Assembly: GCF_014699135.1 (NCBI RefSeq)
Contig: NZ_JACOFT010000003.1
Location: forward strand, 248,001 to 312,000
From: Cognatundibacterium aquatile
Lineage (GTDB): Bacteria > Pseudomonadota > Gammaproteobacteria > Burkholderiales > Burkholderiaceae_D
Direction: 5' to 3'
DNA length: 64,000 nt
Below the pieces are notes generated by a model, which made no database searches, was not told the origin of the DNA, and saw only the letters and a program-made list of their open reading frames with translations. Below, in pieces: positions 51,147 to 59,107 of the stretch (position 1 is the stretch's first letter; every line of letters starts with the position of its first letter). The position numbers and the translations under genes are program-made.

Positions 51147-52793
51147 ATGAATATTTTTTCTTATGCTGTAACGCTGGGCTTACTCGGACTGACCACCTTT
51201 AATGCGAGTGCGCAGACCGCAACACCTGCCAGAGTGATCAGTGAACCTGTGCTGCGCTCACATCTTTCTTTTCTCGCCGATGATCTGTTGGAAGGACGTG
51301 GCACCGGACAGCGCGGTGGTGATCTGGCAGTCCGCTATCTCGAAACCCAGGCCGCCATTATTGGCTTGCAGCCGCTGAAGTCGCCAGCAGTTGCTGGCTA
51401 CCGGCAGTCAGTGCGGATTATCGGCAGCCAGACGCTGCCTGAGAGTCGCATCAGTTTTCAGATAAACGGCCGTACGATAACGCCGACGCTGGGCAGCGAG
51501 ATCGTGTTCGGCTCTTCCGGTGGCAAGGAGAAAGTTGCACTGGATACGCCCGTGGTATTTGTTGGCTACGGTATCCGCGCACCGGAAGAACAATGGGATG
51601 ATTTTAAAGGCGTCGACCTTAAAGGCAAGTTGCTCATCATGATGGTGAATGATCCTCATCCGACGAAAGAAGAACCGCAGCGCTTTGCTGGTGAAGCGCT
51701 GACGTATTACGGCCGCTGGACATACAAGTTTGAAGAAGCGATGCGGCAGGGAGCCGCAGGTGTATTGCTGATACACACCACGCCATCGGCCAGTTATGGA
51801 TGGAATGTACCGCAGACCAGCTTTAGTCACGAACGTTTCAGTTTGCCGGGAATGGGGAATGCAGTCGAAGGCTGGTTACAGGAAGAAAATGCCCGCACTT
51901 TGTTTGCTGCTGCCGGTTTTGATCTTGATCGTTTGCGTGCGAGTGCCGAACAGCGTGATTTCAAACCTGTCGATTTGCACATCAAGGCTCAGGTCAACAT
52001 ACAGAATCAGGTAAGACAGGTCGAGCAGTTTAATGTGCTGGGGATGGTGCCTGGAACCGATCCCAAACTGGCGACAGAGGCCGTGATTTATTCTGCGCAC
52101 TGGGATCATCTTGGCATGGAAAAAACTGCTGACGGCAAAACCCATATCTGGAACGGTGCAGTGGATAATGCTTCTGGCAGCGCAGCCTTGCTGGCAATGG
52201 CGCAGGCAGCAGTCAGGCAACCGGCAAAGCGCACGCAGATATTTTTGTGGCCTTGTGCAGAAGAACAGTATTTACTGGGCAGCCAGAGTTACGTCAGCAA
52301 TCCACCCTGGCCGTTGGCAAAAACGGCGGCAGACTTGAATCTCGACAGCATGAATTTTGTTGCCGCCACACATGATATCGGCGTGGCTGGCAGCGAACGC
52401 AGCAGTTTGTATGAAAGTGCGGCAAAAGTCGCCGCGCAAATGCATTTGCAACTGGCGCCGGCAGTACCCGATCTGGGCGGCGCGTATTTCCGCGCAGATC
52501 ATTTTAATTTTGCACGGGCAGGCGTGCCTGCATTCAATGTTGGTTCAGCCGTGTTTTCCGGTGATGGGCATTTCCATTTTGCGAAGCAACCGGAACAGGC
52601 GCTGAAAGAGCAGATGAAGAGTTTCAAAGCGGACTACCACACCGAACGCGATATCTATCATGCGCAATGGGATTTAAGTGGTATGGTGCAGCAGGCACAG
52701 TTTACGTTGAACCTCGGATATGAGATCGCGAATACAGATGCGATGCCGGTCTGGAAAAAAGGCGAGGCGTTTGCGAACGTGAAGCGTCACTGA
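51147..52793 (+). CDS. Exported M28-family zinc peptidase
   Basis: 548-aa periplasmic aminopeptidase-like enzyme. Signal peptide MNIFSYAVTLGLLGLTTFNASAQ. A PA (protease-associated) insert of about 150 residues (VVFVGYGIRAPEEQWDDFKGVDLKGKLLIMMVND) interrupts the fold. Two-zinc site: SAHWDHLG (His, Asp), AVDNASGSA (bridging Asp), CAEEQ (catalytic Glu and ligand Glu, with Cys where Thr is usual), LNLDSM (Asp) and FRADHFNFA (His). Likely cuts N-terminal residues from peptides. Start ATG 51147; the longer frame lacks a signal peptide. Confidence 0.92.
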   Translation: MNIFSYAVTLGLLGLTTFNASAQTATPARVISEPVLRSHLSFLADDLLEGRGTGQRGGDLAVRYLETQAAIIGLQPLKSPAVAGYRQSVRIIGSQTLPESRISFQINGRTITPTLGSEIVFGSSGGKEKVALDTPVVFVGYGIRAPEEQWDDFKGVDLKGKLLIMMVNDPHPTKEEPQRFAGEALTYYGRWTYKFEEAMRQGAAGVLLIHTTPSASYGWNVPQTSFSHERFSLPGMGNAVEGWLQEENARTLFAAAGFDLDRLRASAEQRDFKPVDLHIKAQVNIQNQVRQVEQFNVLGMVPGTDPKLATEAVIYSAHWDHLGMEKTADGKTHIWNGAVDNASGSAALLAMAQAAVRQPAKRTQIFLWPCAEEQYLLGSQSYVSNPPWPLAKTAADLNLDSMNFVAATHDIGVAGSERSSLYESAAKVAAQMHLQLAPAVPDLGGAYFRADHFNFARAGVPAFNVGSAVFSGDGHFHFAKQPEQALKEQMKSFKADYHTERDIYHAQWDLSGMVQQAQFTLNLGYEIANTDAMPVWKKGEAFANVKRH

Positions 52794-52988
52794 TATTTTT
52801 CTGTGTCGTCGGTCTCTCTGATGATCCGCCGGTGATTACATCTGAATAATGACGTTTGTCTGATCAGAGGCAATAGTCCGTCACAAAGCGATACACACGT
52901 ATCGCTTTATTAACGCCAGCGTAGCGCTACAATTTGTGCTGACATGACTATCAGGTTTGATGGCTTAATGAAACACAAGAAAAATGCT

Positions 52989-54476
52989 ATGAAGCGCAAA
53001 ATTTGCCTGCTGTTCCTGCTGTCACCTCTGGCCGCATGCGTCTCTTCCGGCGCACCGTCATCGACAAGCACGATCACCGGCGTTGAGGTTCCTGCCGCGT
53101 GGTCTGGTGGCATGCGGGTTGTCAGTGCAAAAGGCGCTGTGCCATCGGCGAGTGTACCGCACGCCGATATCTCAGTCTGGTGGCAGCGCTTTCAGGACCC
53201 GCAGCTAAATCAGCTGATCACACAATCACTGCAAGCCAATACCAGCGTTCAGAATGCGCAGGCGGCTTTACGACAGGCGCGTGCTTTGCGTGATGTCAGT
53301 GCGGCTGCTTTATCTCCAAAAATCAATGCTTCTGCTTCGGGGCAGCGCAGTAAATCGGGCGACATAGCGACTGCAAATTCGTTCTCGACGGGATTTGATG
53401 CCAGCTGGGAGCCAGATATTTTTGGTGCCAACCATCAGGCACTGGCGGCCAGTGAAGCAACTGCCCGCGCCAGTGCCGCCAGTCTGGGCGACGTGCAGAT
53501 ATCCGTTGCTGCCGAAGTCGCGGCGAACTACATACAATTGCGGACGACTCAGGTTCGTCTGGCAATCGCGCGGGCGAACGTCGCGAGTCAGGCTGAGACT
53601 TTGCAAATTACGAATTGGCGTGTACAGGCTGGCTTGTTGACATCACTCGAAGGTGAACAGGGGCGTGCCGCCAGCGAACAGGCGCAGGCACAAATTCCGT
53701 TACTGGAAACCACGGAAGCGCAGAATTTGCACAGCCTAGAGGTGTTGTGTGGGCAGACGCCGGAATCTCTGCGTCAACAACTGCAGAGCCGCGCTGCGAA
53801 GACTGGCGACATGATGAGCGCTGCCAATATTCCTCAGACCGACGACAATCTGGCGCTGAGCCTGCCCGCTGAAACTTTGCGCCAACGTCCTGATATCCGC
53901 GCGGCTGAATATCAGATCAATGCCGCACTGGCGCGGGTGCGGCAGGCCGACGTCGCGAATTATCCCAGCTTTAATCTGAGTGGCTCTCTCGGTCTGCGTG
54001 CGCTGACAGTCGGTGCGCTTGGTGGCAGTGGCACTTTGCTCAGTAGCGTATTGGCGAGTGTTTCGCTACCGGTGTTGGATGGTGGTGCGAACCGGGCGCA
54101 GTTGCAGGCGCAGCAGGCCGCACTTGAGCAGGCGCAGCTCGCTTATAAAGCCGCTGTGCTGACGGCCTTACAAGATGTGGAAAATGCGCTGGTCGCACTG
54201 AAGAACGACAGGGAGCGTCTGCAACGTCTGCGCAACGCTGCCGATGCTGCCAACAATGCAGCTTTGTTGGCTCGTCAACGCTTTGCCAGTGGTCTCATCG
54301 ATTTCCAGACCATCCTTGAAACACAGCGTACTTTGTATAGCGCGCAGGATGCCGTGGCCAGTACCAGCAACGATCTGGCCGCAGATTACGTGCGCCTGTA
54401 CAAAGCGCTGGGCGGCGGCTGGCAGGCCGATCAGGATGAATCCGGCAGCACGCGCGACAGCCGTAACCAGAGCTAA
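52989..54476 (+). CDS. NodT/OprM-type outer membrane efflux lipoprotein
   Basis: 495-aa TolC-like channel. Lipoprotein signal MKRKICLLFLLSPLAAC with Cys17 as lipidated residue. Two OEP repeats follow: WWQRFQDPQLNQLITQSLQANTSVQNAQAALRQARALRDVSAAALSPKINASA and LPAETLRQRPDIRAAEYQINAALARVRQADVANYPSFNLSGSLG, then LDGGANRAQLQAQQAALEQAQLAYKAAVLTALQDVENAL. It is the exit channel for the MacA/MacB-like pump in the next three genes. ATG 52944 and 52968 are in-frame alternatives; 52989 gives the best signal peptide. Confidence 0.93.
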   Translation: MKRKICLLFLLSPLAACVSSGAPSSTSTITGVEVPAAWSGGMRVVSAKGAVPSASVPHADISVWWQRFQDPQLNQLITQSLQANTSVQNAQAALRQARALRDVSAAALSPKINASASGQRSKSGDIATANSFSTGFDASWEPDIFGANHQALAASEATARASAASLGDVQISVAAEVAANYIQLRTTQVRLAIARANVASQAETLQITNWRVQAGLLTSLEGEQGRAASEQAQAQIPLLETTEAQNLHSLEVLCGQTPESLRQQLQSRAAKTGDMMSAANIPQTDDNLALSLPAETLRQRPDIRAAEYQINAALARVRQADVANYPSFNLSGSLGLRALTVGALGGSGTLLSSVLASVSLPVLDGGANRAQLQAQQAALEQAQLAYKAAVLTALQDVENALVALKNDRERLQRLRNAADAANNAALLARQRFASGLIDFQTILETQRTLYSAQDAVASTSNDLAADYVRLYKALGGGWQADQDESGSTRDSRNQS

Positions 54477-54502
54477 CCAGAACAGTAATTAAACTAAAAA
54501 AA

Positions 54503-55819
54503 ATGATGACTACACCTCCCGTGATGACGACGAAAACCGGAGCGGAAGCGCTCAATTTGCTTGACGACCCGCATGCCCGCGTCTGGTGGCGCCGGCCTGC
54601 GTTTTGGCTGATTGTTGTGCTGACGACTGTGCTGCTGGCAGCCTGGTTTTTCTGGAGTAAAAATCAGGCGAATCAGGCCGCGCCCGTGTTTGTCACCACG
54701 CCGCTGGCACGTGGCAACCTGACGTTATCCGTGATGGCGAATGGCACTCTGCAACCGACACGCTCGGTCAGCATAGGCAGTGAATTGTCCGGTACAGTCA
54801 GCCGTGTGCTGGTTGATGTGAATGACAAAGTCAAAAAAGGGCAGGTGCTGGTGGAGCTTGATACTGCCAAGTTAAATGATCAGATTGTCCGTTCGCGGGC
54901 GGCGCTGGATGCTGCCAGAGCAGCTTTGGCACAGGCCAATGCGACGGTTAAAGAATCGCAGGCGAATTTCGATCGCTTGCAGGAAGTAGCGCGTTTATCT
55001 GGCGGCAAAGTCCCATCGAAAGCCGAACTCGACACAGCTGCTGCGACGCTGGATAGGGCGAAAGCGACGGTCCTCAGTGCAGATGCGAATGTGCTCAGTG
55101 CGAAGGCCAGCTTATCGACCGATGAAACCAACTTAGCGCGCGCCTCTATCCGCTCGCCTATCGATGGCGTGATTCTGACCCGTTCGGTTGATCCCGGGAA
55201 TGCGGTAGCGGCATCACTGCAAGCTGTCACCTTATTTACGATAGCAGAAGATTTGACGCATTTGCGTTTGCAGGTGAATGTCGACGAGGCCGATGTCGGT
55301 GCCGTGCAGCTGGGACAGAAATCCAGTTTCACCGTCAGCGCTTATGCGAATCGCCAGTATCCGGCCACGATTACCCGCGTCGCGTATGGCTCTACGATTA
55401 CCGACAATGTGGTGACTTACATCACTTATCTGGATGTGGATAACAGCGATCTTAGTCTGCGTCCCGGAATGACGGCGTCGGCCACGATCACTGCGAAAGA
55501 AAGAAACGATGTATTGATCGTACCGAACACGGCTTTACGTTTCACTCCATCACATGGCGGCACAGCTGCGGCGCCGGGTAAGAGCGGTCTGATGACGAGT
55601 CTGATGCCACGCCCGCCTGGTCAGGCAGCACGTAAGTCGGCCACAGAATCGGCGAATGGGAAAAAAGTGCAGCAGATATGGATATTACGTGACAATGCGC
55701 CGGTCGCGATTGCGGTGACGCGCGGTATCAGCGACGGCAAAATGACCGAAGTCAGTGCGCCGGAATTGCAGGCGGGGATGCAGGTCATTACTGAACAACG
55801 TCAGATTGCCGCAAAATGA
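54503..55819 (+). CDS. MacA-type periplasmic adaptor
   Basis: 438-aa membrane-fusion protein: cytoplasmic tip, one span (FWLIVVLTTVLLAAWFFW), lipoyl halves (LSGTVSRVLVDVNDKVKKGQVLVELDTAKL and ASIRSPIDGVILTRSVDPGNAVAASLQ), an alpha-hairpin rich in Ala (RAALDAARAALAQANATVKESQANFDRLQ) and the barrel NVDEADVGAVQLGQKSSFTVSAYANRQYPATITRV. The loop near residue 355-390 is a low-complexity insertion (GGTAAAPGKSGLMTSLMPRPPGQAARKSATESANGKK). Twenty-six bases after the NodT gene; overlaps the ATPase gene by 4 bp. Confidence 0.94.
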   Translation: MMTTPPVMTTKTGAEALNLLDDPHARVWWRRPAFWLIVVLTTVLLAAWFFWSKNQANQAAPVFVTTPLARGNLTLSVMANGTLQPTRSVSIGSELSGTVSRVLVDVNDKVKKGQVLVELDTAKLNDQIVRSRAALDAARAALAQANATVKESQANFDRLQEVARLSGGKVPSKAELDTAAATLDRAKATVLSADANVLSAKASLSTDETNLARASIRSPIDGVILTRSVDPGNAVAASLQAVTLFTIAEDLTHLRLQVNVDEADVGAVQLGQKSSFTVSAYANRQYPATITRVAYGSTITDNVVTYITYLDVDNSDLSLRPGMTASATITAKERNDVLIVPNTALRFTPSHGGTAAAPGKSGLMTSLMPRPPGQAARKSATESANGKKVQQIWILRDNAPVAIAVTRGISDGKMTEVSAPELQAGMQVITEQRQIAAK

Positions 55820-56679
55820 GTTCTGAAATGAGTTCGGATATCCCTGCTATAACGAAGGCGGCACCAGTGCCTGAGACGAAGATCACCGACGCGGACGCTG
55901 ATGCACTGCCCTTGATACGCTTGCGTGGCGTCACGAAACAATATGGCAGTGGGCAAGCGGCATTGATGGCACTCAAAGGCGTCGATATTGACATTCATGC
56001 CGGTGAGTTTGTCGCGATTATGGGGCCCAGCGGATCGGGTAAATCGACTGCGATGAATATCATTGGTTGTCTCGATACGCCATCCGGCGGTGAGTATTTA
56101 TTTCAGGGCATGCATGTTGAAGCCTTGTCGCGCGATCAGCGCGCCCGCTTACGGCGGCGTTATCTCGGCTTCGTGTTTCAGGGATTTAATTTGCTGGCGC
56201 GTACCTCGGCGCAGGAAAATGTTGAATTGCCGTTGTTGTATCGCGGCGAAAGCCCCGCGAATCGTCATCGGCTCGCAGCGAAGGCCTTGGCATCGGTTGG
56301 TCTGGCCGGGTGGGAACACCATACACCGGCAGAATTATCGGGTGGTCAGCAGCAACGTGTCGCTATCGCGCGTGCCATTGTGACCGAACCGGCGGTGTTG
56401 CTGGCGGATGAGCCGACCGGCAATCTCGATTCTCAGCGCAGCCGTGAAATTATGGAACTGCTGTCGCGTCTGAATCAGGAACATGGCATCACTATCATGA
56501 TGGTCACACATGAACCGGATATGGCTTTGTATGCCAAACGTATCGTCCGCTTTGTTGATGGCCTGCTCGATACCGATACCATCAATCCGCATCCGGTCGC
56601 GATATTGTCAGCAGACGCAGCAGATACAGTAGCCAATGCGGCGGCAGCGGTGGCAGAAGGAGGCGCAGCATGTTCCTGA
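55816..56679 (+). CDS. MacB-type ABC ATPase subunit
   Basis: 287-aa nucleotide-binding subunit separate from its permease, unlike fused MacB. Walker A GPSGSGKS, FVFQGFNLLARTSAQENVELPLLYRG, signature LSGGQQQRVAIARAIV, Walker B LLADEPTGNLD, H-loop MVTHEPDMALYAKR. Extra Ala-rich tail (LSADAADTVANAAAAVAEGGAA). ATGA overlap with macA; its end overlaps the permease start by 10 bp. ATG 55828 is an alternative start. Confidence 0.94.
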   Translation: MSSEMSSDIPAITKAAPVPETKITDADADALPLIRLRGVTKQYGSGQAALMALKGVDIDIHAGEFVAIMGPSGSGKSTAMNIIGCLDTPSGGEYLFQGMHVEALSRDQRARLRRRYLGFVFQGFNLLARTSAQENVELPLLYRGESPANRHRLAAKALASVGLAGWEHHTPAELSGGQQQRVAIARAIVTEPAVLLADEPTGNLDSQRSREIMELLSRLNQEHGITIMMVTHEPDMALYAKRIVRFVDGLLDTDTINPHPVAILSADAADTVANAAAAVAEGGAACS

Positions 56680-57881
56680 ATACGATATTGCTGGCACTGC
56701 GTTCGATACGCCGTAATCTGCTGCGCTCATTTCTGACCATCCTCGGTATTGTGATCGGTGTCAGCGCAGTGATCACCATGGTGACTTTAGGTAACGGTGC
56801 GACCGCTGCGGTACAGGCGCAGATATCCAGTCTCGGGACGAATTTATTGCAGATTCGCCCCGGTCAGCGTATGAGCTTTGGCGGTGGTGGCGGTGCCGGC
56901 ACTGCTTCGTTTAAAGAAGCCGATGCCGAAGCGATCGCCTCGCAAATCGGCGGTGTGCAAGCCGTGGCACCCGAAGGCCGCGCCAGTGCTGTCGTCGTGG
57001 CGAATGGACGTAACTGGTCGAGCAGCGTGACTGGCAGTACCAATGCGTGGCTGCGTACGAATAACTGGACGCTGGCGGCAGGACGTCAGTTTGAAGAAGG
57101 CGAATTGCAGGCTGGTTCAGCCGTCTGCATTATCGGTGAAACAGTGAGAAGGGAATTGTTCGACACACGCAATGCGGTTGGAGAACATTTGCGCGTCAAG
57201 CAGTTTTCCTGTGAGGTTGTCGGTGTGCTGGGGTCGAAAGGGCAGGCGGCCATGGGCAATGATCAGGATGATGTGGTGCTGATTCCTTTGCATACATTGC
57301 AGCGTCGTGTGACCGGCAATCGCCGCGTTGCCACTTTGCTGGTCTCGATGAAAGACGACGCCGACAGTGAAACCCTGAAAGCCAGTCTGACACAATTGCT
57401 GCGTGAACGTCGCAAACTGGCCGATACCGATGAAGACAACTTCAATGTGCTCGATACCAAGCAGTTGGCTGAAACTATGTCTGGTACGACCAAGGTCATG
57501 ACAACCTTGCTTGGTGCGGTCGCTGCTGTGAGTTTGCTGGTCGGCGGCATCGGCATCATGAATATCATGCTGGTCAGCGTCACAGAACGCACCCGCGAGA
57601 TCGGCTTGCGACTGGCGATAGGTGCATTGGAGCGTGAAGTGCTATTGCAGTTTCTGATTGAAGCCACTGTCTTATCGACACTCGGCGGCATCATTGGTAT
57701 CGTGCTGGCAGCGGGTGCCTCTATCCTGCTCGCGCAGATCATGCAGGTGCCTTATATGTTCAATACGTCGATTAACCTGATGTCGTTTTTCTTTTCAGCT
57801 GGCATCGGCATGTTGTTCGGTTATTTCCCGGCGCGTCGTGCCGCCCAGCTTGATCCGATTGAAGCCTTGCGACACGAGTAA
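56670..57881 (+). CDS. MacB-type ABC permease
   Basis: 403-aa permease with MacB topology: RRNLLRSFLTILGIVIGVSAVITMVTLGNGATAAVQAQISSLGTNLL at the start, periplasmic porter domain with RMSFGGGGGAGTASF, then VMTTLLGAVAAVSLLVGGIGIMNIMLVSVTERTREIGLRLAIGALEREVLLQFLIEA and the PARRAAQLDPIEALRHE ending. With the three genes before it, it completes a tripartite exporter, probably for macrolide-like, peptide or lipid substrates. Confidence 0.95.
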   Translation: MFLNTILLALRSIRRNLLRSFLTILGIVIGVSAVITMVTLGNGATAAVQAQISSLGTNLLQIRPGQRMSFGGGGGAGTASFKEADAEAIASQIGGVQAVAPEGRASAVVVANGRNWSSSVTGSTNAWLRTNNWTLAAGRQFEEGELQAGSAVCIIGETVRRELFDTRNAVGEHLRVKQFSCEVVGVLGSKGQAAMGNDQDDVVLIPLHTLQRRVTGNRRVATLLVSMKDDADSETLKASLTQLLRERRKLADTDEDNFNVLDTKQLAETMSGTTKVMTTLLGAVAAVSLLVGGIGIMNIMLVSVTERTREIGLRLAIGALEREVLLQFLIEATVLSTLGGIIGIVLAAGASILLAQIMQVPYMFNTSINLMSFFFSAGIGMLFGYFPARRAAQLDPIEALRHE

Positions 57882-58273
57882 GCTCACAATAATCGTGGTG
57901 ATGGATGTTGGTCTGTGACCACGATTACTGATGATGCCGATAATCTTTTTCTTCAAGCCTGTTTATCACCTTTCCTCCGGGTTTTACCTCCTTATTCCAT
58001 AAGCCCTGCAAGTGAGAATTGCTCCAGAAGGCGCATTAATACTGAGAGATCGGCTTTCAGTTATTTGCTAAATACGCCTGTTTGACATATCACTGCGTTG
58101 TTGCCCGGATGTGTGCTTGTAATTTCTACCACGCGATCGTACTACACCGATTGATTAAACAATGCGGCAAATCCTGGGCAATTCTTGCCTTTGAAGTTTG
58201 ATGATTTTTTGTAAACTACGTGGAGTATCAGCAGAGAATAAACCGTTATTTCATTCAGCAGGAGAGACATACC
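57882..58273. other. Intergenic region with hairpin
   Basis: 392 bp. A perfect 10-bp stem TAATCGTGGT / ACCACGATTA (57890-57899 with 57918-57927) follows the exporter operon without a T-run and may end it. A possible -35/-10 pair TTGAAG/TAAACT (near 58193-58219) precedes the gene at 58274. Confidence 0.45.
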
Positions 58274-59002
58274 ATGAATATTCAAGGCATCAGCGGCGCG
58301 AGTGCATGGTTTGACGTAGCGAAGAAAACGGGTACTTTTTCCACTACCGTTCCGGCTCAAACACCCGCTTCGGCACGCAGCAGTGATACTGCCAGTATTT
58401 CCGGGGCAGCACGTGACAGACTGATGCAAGAAATAACATCGCAGAGCGCCAGATCTGCTACGGCAGCAGCAACGCCATCAACCCCTGCGGTCGCCAGCTT
58501 CGACACCGACAAAGGAAGCGTGGAGCTGAACATCGACGATTATTTTTCCGCCAGCCCACAAAAACCGTTTGCTGAATTACCGCCCTTACTCATGCCTTCC
58601 CAGCGAAATATTGACGCGCTGAGTACGCATATTTCAAATGTGTTTCCCAAATTTTTATCTGACCATGGGATATCGTCTGCGCCTGCCAGTATCTCGTATG
58701 ACAGTATGGGACAGGCGGTATTTCCGGCAGACTACCCTTATACGGAACAATTAAAAAAGGCACTCGATGAGACACCATCGATGGCGCGAAAACTCATGAC
58801 TGTGGTTGGCATGACCGATGCAAAAAATGCGCTGGATGAAGGTGTGAAATTCCAGCGCGAGTACACCGATGCTCAAAGTCCGAACGCGTTGGGGGCCGTG
58901 ATTGCAAAATATGGCAGCCTGCTTTCAGGGCAGTCCTCTACGTCTCCGGTTTCTTTGCTTTTTTCTGAGGATGGACGCATGCAAAACACCCGCAATGTGT
59001 AA
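58274..59002 (+). CDS. Unknown protein with Ser/Ala/Thr-rich N-terminal half
   Basis: 242 aa, not recognised. No classical signal peptide (MNIQGISGASAWFDVAKKTGTFS). Residues about 20-90 are low complexity (PAQTPASARSSDTASISGAARDRLMQEITSQSARSATAAATPSTPA), including a SISGAARDRL stretch seen in flagellar-type or type III-exported proteins. The C-terminal half (IDDYFSASPQKPFAELPPLLMPSQRNIDALSTHISNVFPKFLSDHGI...) looks folded. The N-terminus without hydrophobic signal but Ser-rich could suit export by a non-Sec route; this is speculative. AGGAGAG before ATG 58274 is strong. Single gene. Confidence 0.7.
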   Translation: MNIQGISGASAWFDVAKKTGTFSTTVPAQTPASARSSDTASISGAARDRLMQEITSQSARSATAAATPSTPAVASFDTDKGSVELNIDDYFSASPQKPFAELPPLLMPSQRNIDALSTHISNVFPKFLSDHGISSAPASISYDSMGQAVFPADYPYTEQLKKALDETPSMARKLMTVVGMTDAKNALDEGVKFQREYTDAQSPNALGAVIAKYGSLLSGQSSTSPVSLLFSEDGRMQNTRNV

Positions 59003-59107
59003 TCTTCTTTTTGTCCGCTTTCTGAACTGCGCTGCCCGCTGAGATAAGCCGGGCAGCATGGTGTTAAGGCGTAAGCCCGAAGGACGCCTTTGATATGCGT
59101 TACTGCA

